Shown here piece by piece: positions 12,066-26,362 of a stretch of DNA of 64,000 bases. Source of the DNA: Heterocephalus glaber (taxonomy: Eukaryota; Chordata; Mammalia; Rodentia; Bathyergidae); assembly GCF_000247695.1 (NCBI RefSeq), contig NW_004624782.1, positions 12,118,094-12,182,093 of the forward strand. Reading direction: 5' to 3'. The translations under genes and the position numbers were made by a program. How positions within the stretch are numbered: position 1 is the first letter of the stretch; every line of letters starts with the position of its first letter. Below the pieces are notes generated by a model that saw only the letters and a list, made by a program, of their open reading frames with translations, made no database searches and had not been told where the DNA came from.

Positions 12066-12224
12066 AATGACACTTTGGTCAATGATGGTTCTGTCACACG
12101 GTAATAAAAGATCTGAAAAACTGCTACTGCCTAGGAACAATGTGCTACAGTACAATGTATCTGTGGCAATGCTGGCATAAACACACCTACTGTGGTGCTA
12201 GACATATGAAAGTATAGTGTGTAG

Positions 12225-12500
12225 TTTCACACAGCAGGAGTCCCCACCCCCAGGCCCACAGACCGCTTGATGGGTCCATGGCCTATTAGGAACCAGGTGG
12301 CGGTTGGGCAAGCAAGCAAAGCTTCACCTGTATTTCCATCTGGTCCCCATCACTCCCATTACCACCTGAGTCCCACTTCTTGTCAAGTCAGCAGCGGTAT
12401 TGGATTCCCACAGACAGGAACCTTACTAGACACCGTGCATGTGAGGGGTCTGAGTTGCACGCGCCTTTGAGTCATTGGGAAACTACCCTCCACCCACAGA
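12225..12500 (+). mobile_element. MER1-group hAT DNA transposon relic
   Basis: GGAGTCCCCACCCCCAGGC, GGTCCATGGCCTATTAGGAA and GGTCCCCATCACTCCCATTA follow a well-known mammalian non-autonomous hAT consensus. Family name is not certain. Confidence 0.6.
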
Positions 12501-13066
12501 ACAGTGGCCAGAACCTGACATAAAGTACCAGATACTTGGATACCAGATGATGGTAATAAACAGCTATACTGCTGGTTTGGGAATTGGCTAAAATTTTTTG
12601 GTTATTTTTAGAGAATAATCCTTTCACTTATTAAAAAAGATTAATGTGAACTGCCCTGTCCCACCAGCAGCAGCCTCAGACCTCTTGTGCTTACTGCGTC
12701 TCCTGGCTGCATCAAGAGGCGACATGGCTGACTGACACCATCTGGGTTAGTCAATAATGCCATCATGCTCACACAGCAGACGTCTCCAAGGATGCATTTC
12801 TCAGAGTGCCACCCCTTGCCAAGTTGGGACACATGGCATACTTTCAAAAGGTTGGCTGAAGAATGTAGAGTGGCTGTGTGTGGGGAGGAAAGGCTGCCCT
12901 TACTTCCTACCACCATGGTGAGACGTCAGGGGACACCACACTGAGACATCTGCTGGGAGCCAGAGCTGCTTTAATTCAGCAAGTGCTTGCTGGCACCTTT
13001 AGGACAAGGTCCTGAGCCAAGCAGGCAGTAGGCCCTGAAGAGCTGAATAAGGACACGCTATCGTCA

Positions 13067-13294
<228 letters not shown>

Positions 13295-13590
13295 CTACTT
13301 CTGAGCAAGGCACTGGAAACTGCCAGTCAGGTAAACACACACAAGCTCAGGACCTGAATTAACTGATTATCTTAAATGAGGAAAGACTGCCAAGCTATGT
13401 TGTCAAGGTAACAAAACAAAGTTGAGAGCAGTAAAGAAATGATTCTACATTTTGATTACAAGGGGGGAAAGAGATTTGCCTAAAGTGATCTCAAAGGGTA
13501 GGAGCGAGACGCTAAGAGCAGGAGGAGACTTTTCCTCTGACACTGTTTCATATTTCTTTGAATTTGTGAACCAAGTGAGAGTATTATTAA

Positions 13591-13620
13591 CACACACACA
13601 CACGCACACACACACGCACA
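13591..13620. repeat. (CA)n microsatellite
   Basis: About 14 CA units with two CG interruptions. Confidence 0.95.
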
Positions 13621-13626
13621 GTGGAA

Positions 13627-13750
13627 CAAGCATTGCGAGTTTGAGCTCAGCCTGGGCAACTTAGTTGCTTAGTGAGATCCTGTCTCAAAAAAAAAGGGCG
13701 AAGGATGTAGCTCAGTTTGAACGTCCTGCGTGCAATCCCCAGTCCTGTCA
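13627..13750 (+). repeat. B1-dID dimeric SINE, 5'-truncated
   Basis: B1 right part to CTGTCTCAAAAAAAAA, then GGATGTAGCTCAGTTTGAAC ... GTGCAATCCCCAGTCCTG, an ID half lacking its middle. Confidence 0.8.
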
Positions 13751-15341
13751 AAAAACATTTTAATAGAATTGTTTAAAACGTGGTCTCAAGTGAAGACCAC
13801 GTCCATGCTACTGCTCATCCTTCTGCAAGGCTGCTGCAACACAGGTCCTATGAGTCTCTTTGCCACAGGGTTACTAATGGGCAGCCTCCCGTGCAACCCA
13901 TGCCTTTTAATCCACATAATATTTTTTTTAAAGCAATTAATTTGCCAACATTGAAAAGTGAGAGCTTTCATATTTAAAGGAAAACCAGACTCGCTTCTCT
14001 TAAAAAGCTAAGATTTGCCAATCAATCAGAAGAATGCAGCTCCTCGAGGCAACGGCCTGTGGAGTCAGGGCCAGCACTCTTGGTGGCAAGGGATGTGGTC
14101 ACCAGGGTGCTGTGGGCCTCATGCTCTTTGCCAGACCCTTGAATGATAAAACCAAAGGCCAGTTACCATCCATCACCATTTTCGTGTTGCTTTACACTAT
14201 TGGTCCTGAAGAGGAAAGTGAACACCTTAAATCTGTACTAGGAGCAAAACCATTTTCTACGCATGGTCCATCTGGCTCATTCACAGCCTTCCTGGCTGCT
14301 GCCGCCATGTGACTATGCAACTGCTGGAGGAGTGAGGCCAGTTACCCTTGCTGTCCGTTCCGAGGGACAGCAGGAGGAGCTCACCACCATGTGCTGCTGG
14401 AGAGGAAAGTGTGTCCATGGGCCACCACCACCACACATCTGTAATCAGCTCTCAGACCGGCCAGCACTCTTAGCTGCCGGGCGCCACAATATCCAGCTAC
14501 CTAAAACATCAGGTAAGTCCCACACGGCTCAGGCAAACATACTGGCTTGTACATAGCATCTATGGTTAATCTAGCCCAGCCCTGGCATGGCAGAAAGACC
14601 CCATGGAAACGCCACCATCAAACCCTAGCCTTCCGCATATGGCACCAAGCCCCGGACCATTCTAAGTAAGCAAAGGAGGAGGATGCAGGCCTGCATTTGG
14701 GGTGCTGCCATCAAGACTTGCTCAGTGCACCAAGCAAAACTGCAGCACCCGGAGTCTCCCCACCTTCCATATTCATGGCATCCACCTCGTCTACAAGCTG
14801 GTTGGTCTGCTCTCTCCAACCCCTACTGCCAGCTGCTGATCAGACATTACCAGGGGAGCAACCCAGAACTTCGCACTTGATGCATCTTAAAGTCATATGT
14901 GTCACATGCCTCCCCACACAGTTTGCTCCTTTCTGCACGCTGATACATGGGTGTAACAAATGCTACTGATACTCTGCCTCGGCATCTAAGAGGTGGCAGG
15001 AAGTAGGGGGCCATGGGGGGCTGGCCAATGCACAACTAGCTCCAGCTCACTATTTTCATGAGCAACTGCAGGCCCAGGCTCACTAAGGCCTCTGACTTTT
15101 CAAGGGAAGCTGGACGCCTAGCTTTCTTCATAAAATCTAAATTTAAAAACAAACCCAGATCAAATTTATTTTTAATAGGCCAAGTCTCCCAAAAGCCTCC
15201 AGTTTGTGACCTCTGCTTTGAAGAGGCTGGGCATGCACAAATCTAGCAACAGGGAAGATATTCTCTCCTGTGTGAACAACACTGACACATCACACAGTGA
15301 CACATTAGGATGGTCCTGGTGTCTAAAAGCAGGCTGTAGAG

Positions 15342-15422
15342 CAGTGGTGGCGAACCTATGGCACACGTGCCACAGCTGGCTATATGTTATCACTGAAAGC
15401 TCTAAAAGGTTCACCATCACTC
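15342..15422 (+). mobile_element. 81-bp hAT-type MITE, copy 1
   Basis: Ends CAGTGGTGGCGAACCT and AGGTTCACCATCACTC are inverted repeats. The flanking 8-mers CTGTAGAG (15334-15341) and CCGTAGAC (15423-15430) match at 6 of 8 positions, as expected for an old hAT target duplication. Copy 2 at 29116-29196 is the same length. Confidence 0.75.
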
Positions 15423-15669
15423 CCGTAGACCATGTTCCTTTGGGGACTGACTACTAGCACTCAAGAAACCTGACTTCAAATTTTAAGTTGCAGTTTAACC
15501 TATGGGGCAATCTTATTTCCCTATTTCTAAAACTGGCTCTTCCCCGACTTCCACAGAGAACTGTCTGAACCAGCCTGGGAGCAGAGGCCCCTCCACCTCT
15601 TCTCTCCCTTACACTCACTTATCCCTGCCTCCTCTTCTGGGCCCAAGCGGAAGCAGGTCAAGAACTGCT

Positions 15670-15815
15670 TTTCAGCCATGCATGGTGGTGCACGCCTGAA
15701 ATTGCAGCACTCAGGAGGCTGGGGCAGGAGGATCTGGCAAGTTCAAGGCCAGCCTGGGCTACACAGTGAGTTTAAGGCCAGCCTGGACTATACAGTGAGA
15801 TCCTGTCTCAAAAAA
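15670..15815 (+). repeat. B1 SINE
   Basis: Full B1 with internal duplication; the right end is CCTGTCTCAAAAAAAACC. Confidence 0.93.
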
Positions 15816-16178
15816 AACCAAACAATAAAAACAAAAAAAGAACTGTTCTTCACTGTCATCTCTCCTCCTCAGCACAGCCACACTGTCATTTCAGCGTAAA
15901 ACCACTGGAACAAAATTACCAGTTTCATTATGGAAGGAAATCTAAATGCCAAGATCTACCCTCCCACATGCACTGTGATTGCAAACCACAGAGCAAACCC
16001 TGGGAGGCACGGAGTGAGTGGAGGACTGAGCACTCCCTCATCTGTACAGTAAAGGGAAACTTGCTTCAGCCCATGACGGGCGCTGGGTGGCAATGCTTCA
16101 ATCTGCATGTGACAAAGGCCTCCAAGCTGCGTGAGGACCACAGCCAGCGTGGCTCCCAGGACGGGCCCGCACGCTCAC

Positions 16179-16275
16179 CAGCTCCTCCCGCAGTCTGCCC
16201 AGCGTCTCGATCCGGTTACTCCGGGTGCTCAGCATCCCCGAGAGCTTCTCCATGAGGATGTCGTATTTGCTCCTC
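16179..16275 (-). CDS. GTF3C1: GTF3C1 coding exon 5 (residues 252-283)
   Basis: A short 97-bp exon, not flagged by a long ORF because it lacks a suitable start. It follows a CTTGCAG acceptor; its first base completes Arg251, then it reads [20 protein letters not shown] and [12 protein letters not shown], ending in phase 0 before a GTGAGC donor. Compared with remembered human sequence ([22 protein letters not shown]) there are five substitutions in 32 residues, making it the most divergent of the six exons. The heptad-like leucines suggest a helical segment. Confidence 0.95.
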
Positions 16276-16399
16276 CTGCAAGAAACACCAGCCAGGGCAT
16301 CTTGTCAAGCCTACTGCAAAACACCACCTGGTTTTTAGAGGTGACAAAGCAAGTAACAACACAGTGAACTGCAGAACCTTCACCTTAGGGCTCAATGGT

Positions 16400-16500
16400 C
16401 ACCCAGCCCAACTCCCACACTTTATAGCTGGACAGCTTGGCTGAGAGCCGTTCATTCACATGGCCAGGGTCACCTAATGAGTGGTGGTGTACAAACAGAT
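16400..16500 (+). repeat. MIR-like fragment
   Basis: Central MIR-like order around CACTTTATAGCTGGACAG and GGGTCACCTAATGAGTGG; diverged. Confidence 0.35.
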
Positions 16501-16964
16501 TCTAAAATATTAATGAAGTGATTCTCTAAGTGCCTTACATTTTTATAGTACTTCAGTGTTTAGGAAATTACATACTTCCTTAGAAATCACTCGGTAAGAG
16601 TGGGGATTATTTCATAAAGAATCTCATTTCCATCTCATTTATTGTGAAGTCAATGTCATGGCAAATGCTCCAGAGCTAATAGTCAACAAAAGAAGCTAGT
16701 AAGAAGAGCTGAGTGCTCATGGTGGCATGTGCCTAGAGACCAGGAGGGCTGAAAGGAGGTGCCTTCCTGCCAGTTCAGCTGGACAAGGACAGCTTGGCTT
16801 GGGTCACGATCTGAGAAGGGGGAAGCACGTGTATGGGATCCACAGACTACACCCACTTCTCCATGTGTACGCGTCTGAGTGAAGGAGAATCAATGGAGGA
16901 CATGTGTGTATAGATGTGTGCTGCATACAACTACTACATACATGAAGTTCATGTGTTCACTCAA

Positions 16965-17060
16965 GAGGAAACAGCGGTTCAAAGAGGCCAAGTGTCTGCT
17001 AAAGCAAGGGGCAAAGATGGATACACAGACCTCGACTTAATTCATGTTCTTCCTCCTATG
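16965..17060 (+). repeat. MIR-like fragment
   Basis: AGAGGAAACAGCGGTTCAAAG then GCCAAGTGTCTGC resembles the MIR core. Confidence 0.35.
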
Positions 17061-18226
17061 CCAAGCCTGCCACCTCAGTTCTCTAGATCATGAGCCATGC
17101 GTCATGAGTTTAGTGAAAGTTATTTAATAGATTGCATGATCAATTAAAATACGAATTCACCAATATTGTATTCTCCAATAAATTAAAGATGTATTAGAAA
17201 CTTACGTTTTAACAGTGTGCATGTTTGAAGGCCAATCAGAATCAAGAGGACATTTGACAGGAGGTCAGACATGATTCTCACTCCTCCAGGAGTGATTCCA
17301 CTCCAGGAGTGGATTTCCAACAGTTTACCCAAGTGGGTACTATAAACTTCAACCCTTACACTTAATCCTGAGTTTGCTCCCCTCCTTTTCGGAGAGTGCA
17401 TCTGGCTCCTGGCGTAAAGGGCAAGGAACTCCTACTGCCTGGCCAGAGGAGAAGCAGTCATTCTCCATGTCCAGCCAAGGGTCTGCTGGCTCACCTCCCA
17501 GCTACCGCTATCCCCACTGTGCAGTGGTGGGAGGGCACTGAGGAGCCTGAAGCTCACTCACCCAGCGCACTTCTCTTAGGCCCCACACCACCTTGGCTTC
17601 TGCTCTTCCCACAAAGGAGGACATGGAATTGAGGGGTTTAGGTTGGGACCTTTGCAGAGTGGTAAAACACCTCTTTTCCCCATTCCCATGCCAGGTACTA
17701 AGTTACCCCGAACTGCAAGGATTACAGAGTCAGAGGTAATCAACTCAGTCCCAGACTCCTTGGTCCTCAGAAGGGGATGTGCATACTCTCTCTGTCAGCT
17801 TGCTGACTGTCTGGACTATGATACCCAGCTAGAATAGCAGAATCAGGCACTGTAATCACTTAGCAGGACCTCACCACTGCATCCACATGAGGTGATTATG
17901 GCTGCATGTTTCAAAAGTGCCCAATGTGAAACTGACATAATTCAACCCCAACTCTGCACCTAACAAATTAAACTGGACTTACTTTTATTTTTACATCTCT
18001 CTGCATTTAAACAGAACGGTAATAGTCTCTATTACCGGGTAATGGAATTTCTGGTATTTCTTTCCCATTTTTTTCTGTATAATTTCCATGTTTTCTAAAT
18101 AAGCACGACGTATGCACATCAGAAACATACCTTATTTAAAAAGGCAGTCATGTCCTGACTGGGCATTAAGATTTTTTAAAGCATAATACGCACAGCTGCA
18201 AAAAGTAACCAAGTTCTTGTTCTCTA

Positions 18227-20481
<2,255 letters not shown>

Positions 20482-20744
20482 TCAGAGAGGAGATGAGATT
20501 GCTCAGCCTTCCTGCACCTCAAATGCAGACAGTCTTGACAAACAGGTTCCTGCCTTCCTATCCCACAGAGCACAGGCCTTTCCAGGATCCCAACGCTACT
20601 CTACTCGGAAACTGCAGCAGCTGTGTGTGTGATCAAACTCACCTTCCCTGCTAAAAGTCACAGCTGGTTTCCTTCCAAAAGGAAGGAAGTCGTCAGGCCA
20701 CCAAGTTTGGGTTGACCGATTCAAGGCTTTCCTCATCTCATCTG

Positions 20745-21880
20745 TCATCTTTCCATCTCTCTTTGGCTATCTCTCTAGTCCTCTCGCCCATTTTTATGGT
20801 TTTATCACCTGCATGCTCATAATTCTCACCTTTGATCCTCAGTCCTGCCTGTTTCCCCCAAGCACCAAGTCAGTGTCTTCCACTGCTGTCTATCAAACAT
20901 CTCAAACTTCCTCAGATCAAACAGTGTGACTGCCTCTCCCCACCTCCACACAACTCCCTCCTACATGAGACACTCCCCGCTGCCTCTTAGCAACAATTAA
21001 GACATCTTTGACCTAAGTTTCTTCCTTTCTCCAGTCAGCCTTGTCTGCCAAGTTTTCCTTTGGACTCTGGTTCACATTCTGCACTAGACCAGCTGAGGCT
21101 AAACCCATACATGCTTTTCAACTTTTTTCTTCCTTGCCCTTTCTGGAACCTCCAACTTCTTAACCCTCCATTTTCAAATCATGTCTGTCTCCTCCCCAGC
21201 TCCCAGGCCCCCACTGTCTTTCAGCTCTCCAGTCACACTCTCCTAGTCTTCTTTTGAAGTTTCTGTAGTCTCCACCCAAACTTGAAAGGTAGGTGCAGCT
21301 CAGTGCTGTGTCTGAAAGCCTCCAATCGTGATGCATTCTCTCCTAGGGATGATTTTCTTTAGGCAACAGCTTTTATTACCATCTACACAGCATGACTCAG
21401 AGGTCTAACCCAGCCCCTCCCCCTGGCCTGCTTTCACTCCCAGAAGCAAATGTTTACTAACAGAACCTTTTCATGGACAACCAAAGGAACCTCAAACTCT
21501 TGTGTCTCAAAGCACATTCAGCACTTTCCCCACCTCTCCCAGATTCGACCGCACACTGCGGCTCTTCTGTGTTCCCTACCTCAGTCCAAAGGGGTAGATA
21601 TTCACACGGGTGCCCCAACAGACAGCTCGGATTAGGAGGTGAGTCCTACCTTTCCCTACATTCCACATCCACTCAAGTATCCAAAGTCCCTCGCGCTTCT
21701 GCCATACATGCCTTGATTCCATCTTCTCTTCATTCCCACGTCCCCAGGGACGAGGCAGTCTACCACTGGTTGCTTGTGACTCGATCACTACAAATCTCTC
21801 AGCTTCCCTCTGCCCTCAGCCTGACCCTCCTTTCAATGGCTTCCGATTGTCTTTTGGATAAAAGAAAAACTCTTTAAATG
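20745..21880 (+). mobile_element. L2 LINE fragments
   Basis: TCTATCAAACATCTCAAACTT and, near the right end, TTTCAATGGCTTCCGATTG with TTTTGGATAAAAG follow the L2 order of sense-strand motifs. No intact frame. Confidence 0.55.
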
Positions 21881-21934
21881 GATTAAATGATTGTTAATTA
21901 ATTTGGCTGAGGGCAGAGTGGAAATAGAAACAGC

Positions 21935-22140
21935 ATTCCCAGGATTGAAATTCTGCAATCTGTTCTTGCTACTCTGACCTTGAGCAACTCATTTAAACTG
22001 TGCCTTAATTTTCTCTTCAGAAAAATAGGGATAACAAAACCTTCCTCCCCAGGTTGTTATAAAAAATTAAACAACTTGTGACATCTAAGTGTCCTAGAAT
22101 AGTCCCAGATCATAATAAACACATATAAGTGTCAACTATT
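21935..22140 (+). repeat. MIR
   Basis: ACTCTGACCTTGAGCAACTC, AAAATAGGGATAACAAAACC and AGTCCCAGATCATAATAAAC in MIR order, near full length. Confidence 0.75.
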
Positions 22141-22309
22141 AGTCCTCATTCTCTACTTACAATTCTACACTTTGACGGAACTTCATTTCTCTTCCATCCA
22201 GCTTATATACTTGCCGTTCTATCCAGAGTACTCTGACAACTGAAGGGCCTAAATGCAACCCGAAGCCTTGTCTTACCCATGATTACCTCTGGGAACCTTC
22301 TCAGATGAG

Positions 22310-22565
22310 CACAATGTGGTTAACACGGATTCTGAAGACAAGACGCCCAGGGTTCAAATCAGTACTCAGTCACTTAGCACCCCTGCACCTGGGCAGGCTT
22401 CTTAACCTCTCTCTGAGACTCAGTTTCCTCCTTTACAAACTTGGAAGATAACAGCACCCACTTCACAGGGTCCCGTGAGGATCAGTTCAATCCTGAAGCT
22501 CTCGGGATCTTGGAATGGCACCCGGCTCATAGTAAGCACCCAGTGCACCCTGGCTGTTAGTTAGC
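22310..22565 (+). repeat. MIR
   Basis: GGGTTCAAATCAGTACTCAG, TTCTTAACCTCTCTCTGAG and CACCCGGCTCATAGTAAGC in the correct order. Confidence 0.8.
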
Positions 22566-22784
22566 ATGACTGCTAAGTTCCCTGCTACGCTGACCTCGAG
22601 GGCTCTAGCTCTCCAGTTTGATGCCAAATGAATGAATGCTCCATAGAGGTTTGTGGAACTCAACCGTCCCCGGGTTTGATCTGCACAGCCTGCCTAATCC
22701 AATCCTATCCTCCACTTTAAAGGGGACTACTCTGAAACCCGAAGAATATCTCCCCCGTGCGCGTCCTGCTCACCACCACCCTCA

Positions 22785-23370
<586 letters not shown>

Positions 23371-23374
23371 TTGT

Positions 23375-23384
23375 GGGGGCGGGC
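23375..23384 (+). promoter_or_regulatory. GC box (SP/KLF-type)
   Basis: GGGGGCGGGC, five bases after the CRE palindrome, fits the SP1/KLF binding consensus. Confidence 0.6.
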
Positions 23385-23405
23385 TCAGTGAGCGGAGGTG
23401 TACCG

Positions 23406-23419
23406 CCATTGGTCCGGAA
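23406..23419 (-). promoter_or_regulatory. Inverted CCAAT box with adjacent ETS core
   Basis: CCATTGG at 23406-23412 reads CCAATGG on the minus strand (NF-Y type), and CCGGAA follows at 23414-23419. The preceding CCGCCATT also resembles a YY1 site. Confidence 0.5.
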
Positions 23420-23461
23420 CCCTGCAGTAACCAGGAGAACTGAAAACAGTACAAGGGCAAC

Positions 23462-23482
23462 TTCCGGTTCGAGAGACCGGAA
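23462..23482. promoter_or_regulatory. Inverted pair of ETS sites
   Basis: TTCCGGT at 23462-23468 and ACCGGAA at 23476-23482 form a perfect 7-bp inverted repeat with a 7-bp spacer. Each arm holds an ETS/GABPA core. The pair ends 15 bp before the KATNIP ATG, so it lies at or just downstream of a likely KATNIP start site. Confidence 0.65.
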
Positions 23483-23497
23483 CCACCGCCTCTAGGT

Positions 23498-23504
23498 ATG
23501 GATG
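23498..23504 (+). CDS. KATNIP: KATNIP coding exon 1 (7 nt: Met-Asp-G..)
   Basis: The sequence ATGGATG is followed directly by a consensus GTGAGT donor. Joined to the exon at 44046 it gives MDGQTLRKAERS, matching the start of human KATNIP (KIAA0556) as I remember it. KATNIP binds katanin and microtubules at the ciliary basal body; human loss causes a Joubert-type ciliopathy. G at -3 and G at +4 give a good start context. The identification rests on the splice, because seven bases alone carry no signal, and on synteny: GTF3C1 and KATNIP are head-to-head neighbours in human. The 5' untranslated part begins somewhere in the interval before 23498; its exact start is not visible. Confidence 0.85.
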
Positions 23505-23974
23505 GTGAGTGTCCGTGGGCCCCTCCGGGAGGTCGGGCGGTTAGTCGCTCATATTTCTTGAGTCTTCTCTGGGCGGAACACTAGTTCATAGACCCTCTGG
23601 ACCACCACTGCCTGTCCCAAGATGGTCTCCAACCTGAGGGAAAGAGGGGCTGAGTGGTCCCGGAGGGCGAGGAGAGGCAGGGGGAGCGGTCAGTGGTTCC
23701 TCCACGGTGCCAAGCTGAGGTCGTGTTGGAACTCGGGACTGGCCAGGGGCTCGGTGAGGGGATTTATGGCGGGAAAGGCGAGGTAGATGTCTGAGAAGGA
23801 TCTTGCACGTCTTGGGCGTGGAACTGTAGGATCGGGGAATTGGTGTGGAGCTGAGCGTGATCCTGGGGAGTGCGTTCGTCAGCTGCTGAAAGGGAGTTGG
23901 TACGGGGAGTGGGGGAGACCCGGGCAGACTCCCTTTCTTTACTTTGGTGTTAATAAGAGGCCACATTAACAGTA

Positions 23975-24125
23975 TTGTTCAGTGCCAGGAACTCTTTAAG
24001 TGCTGTCAGGCAAGCTTCATAACTGTCATTTGAAGTCAGTGTTAACCCCATTCTACAGATGAGAAAACTGAGGTTAAGGGAAGTAACTTCCCCAGCGTCA
24101 AACAGCCCACAAGTGGCGGAACAGT
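23975..24125 (+). repeat. MIR/MIR-core fragment
   Basis: CCCATTCTACAGATGAGAAA and GGTTAAGGGAAGTAACTTCC; about 470 bp inside KATNIP intron 1. Confidence 0.7.
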
Positions 24126-24571
24126 GAGGAGCCCAGACACTGTCTCTGGAGCTGAATTATGGAGGTTGGGATTAGAAACGTTTTCAGGGGCCTTTTATCC
24201 CAGAGGTTGCCAATGCAGATGTCTGCAGGGCCAAATTGAGTAGGCTGGATTGGGAATGTGAGTAGAAATCCATTACCCATTTAAAGGGGAAGCTGCTCGA
24301 TCGGCTCCTGCCGATTGCTTCTTGGGACACTTCTCAGAAGATCATGACACCAGTCACCCTGAAGGCCAGGGACAGGCTGTGGGCTCACCATTTAGGAACT
24401 CACTCTGGGATGGGAAGACTAACGGCTAGGGAGACTGGTCGGGTCTGTGCTAATGTCCAGATCGTTATTCTTACGTTACTGTCCCGCACTTCTGGGGAAC
24501 TGCATTCCTTTGCTATCCGCTGAATGCAGTGTGGAAAGAAAAAGTTGTTGGCTTTTGGTTGGTTGGTTTTG

Positions 24572-24684
24572 GCTTTTTTGAGACAGAGCCTCACGGTGTA
24601 GCCCAGACTGGCTTCAAGCTCACAATCCTGCTGCCTCAGCCTCCCACATGCTGGGATTACAGGCATACACAACCACACTCAGCT
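24572..24684 (-). repeat. B1 SINE
   Basis: TTTTTTGAGACAGAGCCTCAC to GGGATTACAGGCATACAC; lacks the internal duplication. Confidence 0.9.
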
Positions 24685-24921
24685 GAACAATTTTTTAGTT
24701 GAACATTCTGTCATGTGCTTAAAAAGGTACCTTTGCCTTTTGTATTTTTGAGTTACTATAAAAATGTCTTTTACTAGCTTACCCTGTGGAAAAGTCAGTG
24801 TAGTGTTGCTATACAATAATTCTCAAACCTTTAGACCTCCAGACAGCTTTATTACGGTCTTCCCTCAAGAGTGTTTGTGTGTATAATATCTTTGGTATTT
24901 ATCATATTAGAAATTAAAACT

Positions 24922-25094
24922 AAGCTGGGCGTGGTGGTGCAGGCCTGTAATCGCAGCACTCAGGAGGCTGAGTCAGGAGGATCACCACAAGTTCAAGGCT
25001 AGCCTGGGGTACAGAGGAAGTTCATGGCCTAACCGGAGACTAACCTAATACGGAGACTCTTGTCTCAGAAACAAAAACAAACAAACAAAAAAAA
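24922..25094 (+). repeat. B1 SINE
   Basis: GCTGGGCGTGGTGGTGCAGG to CTTGTCTCAGAAAC, with a widened duplication region and an A/C-rich tail. Confidence 0.9.
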
Positions 25095-25130
25095 TCTTAT
25101 AAGATGTGTCAGGGTTTTTTTTAAAATAAG

Positions 25131-25242
25131 GGGGCCGGGGATTTAGCTCAGTGGTTTCGCCGCCTGCTGCGCAAGCGCAAGGACCCAAGTTCCATCCCCG
25201 GTACCAAAAACATAAAAAATAAAAATAAATAAATAAAATAAG
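25131..25242 (+). repeat. ID SINE, young type
   Basis: GGGGCCGGGGATTTAGCTCA to CCCCGGTACC, then an AAAT-rich tail. Confidence 0.95.
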
Positions 25243-25250
25243 AACAATAT

Positions 25251-25448
25251 CTGGGCATGGTGGCACATGCCTATGATCCCAGCACTCAGAAGGCTGAGGC
25301 AGGAGGAATTCTGTGAGTTCAAAGACAGTCTGGGATAAACAGTGAGTTCAGGGCCAGCCTGAACTACATAGTGAGACCCTGTCTCAAAAAGATGCCCCCC
25401 CCAAAAAAAAATTTTAAAAAAGACCCCCAAAATAAATAAATAAAAATA
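25251..25448 (+). repeat. B1 SINE
   Basis: Full B1 with internal duplication and a long impure A tail containing AATA units. Confidence 0.92.
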
Positions 25449-25549
25449 AGAACAATTGGGCCGGGGATTTAGCTCAATGGTTTTGCTGCCTGTTGTGCAA
25501 GTGCAAGGACCAGAGTTCGATCCCTGGTACCAAAACAAAAAAGAACAAT
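25448..25549 (+). repeat. ID SINE with canonical B box and target duplication
   Basis: AAGAACAAT at 25448-25456 and 25541-25549 flanks the element. The A box TAGCTCAATGG and the B box GTTCGATCC (25515-25523) are both intact, a rare state here. Confidence 0.93.
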
Positions 25550-25582
25550 AAACTCATTGCTTCCGAATATAAATAATTTTTT

Positions 25583-25710
25583 GATGTATTAGAGATTGAA
25601 CGCAGGGAGCTCTGAGCTGTATCTCCAGCCCTTTTTCTTTGTTTGTTTATTGATTTTTTAAAATTTTGAGACAGATTCTTGCTAAATTGACCAGGCTGGC
25701 CTCAAACATT
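25583..25710 (-). repeat. Old B1-dID dimer
   Basis: GTATTAGAGATTGAACGCAG (ID half) then TTTTGAGACAGATTCTTGC and AGGCTGGCCTCAAACA (B1 half), truncated. Confidence 0.65.
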
Positions 25711-25737
25711 TTGTTCATGTGTTTGTTTGTTTGTTTG

Positions 25738-25845
25738 TTTGAGATGGTCTCACTATGACCCAGCTGGCCTCAAATTTATTCTCTTTCCTTGGCCTTCTGA
25801 GTAGCTGGGATGAGAGGTATGTGCCACCATGCCCTGCTCATAAAT
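25738..25845 (-). repeat. B1 SINE with (TTTG)n tail
   Basis: TTTGAGATGGTCTCACTATG to TGTGCCACCATGCCCTGC. Confidence 0.85.
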
Positions 25846-26281
25846 AATAGCTTTAATGAAAAATAACATTATTATCCCCAAAATATTAATAGGAGAAGTG
25901 GCCTCATTTTACATCTTATCAAATCTTCCATGTCTGGCTTAATAGAAAGCAGCTGGACTGTCATCTCTGCTGCAGCATCTGTAACAATTGTACTATTTTG
26001 GTTGCCATATATGAAGAAGATCTGGTCTCACCTGTGTGTACAAGTGGAGCAGGGAGGAATATTTTAATAGCCTTTTCAAATAACTATAGATACTCTTGAT
26101 GCAGCAAAACTTGCCAAGTGGCAGTTTCTTAAAGGTCAGTCACAACATGGTATCTGAAACTGTTAATGAACTTTTATACTGTTACATTAAAATCTATTAG
26201 CCTCCCTTGCCCTTTGTTTGGCTATTTTCCCCATGTATGATTTTATAAAATCAGCCGTTGTTCATTTTGAAAATGTTCTGT

Positions 26282-26362
26282 AGCCAGGGATTTAGCTCAG
26301 TGGTTCCACCGCCTGCCTTGAAAGCGCAAGGTCCCGAGTTCAGTCCCCAGTACAAAAAAAAA
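26282..26362 (+). repeat. ID SINE inside hAT relic
   Basis: AGCCAGGGATTTAGCTCAG to TCCCCAGTACAAAAAAAAA. Confidence 0.92.

Noticed and set aside
13990..14900. Processed pseudogene in GTF3C1 intron 5
   Set aside because: Open frames are short and match no protein I know; no poly(A) or target duplication.
25131..25206. tRNA-Ala gene
   Set aside because: The tRNA-like half is an ID SINE with A-rich tail; it lacks an intact cloverleaf and is present in dozens of copies.
25143..25538. 131-codon minus-strand open frame
   Set aside because: Made entirely of two IDs and a B1 in reverse.
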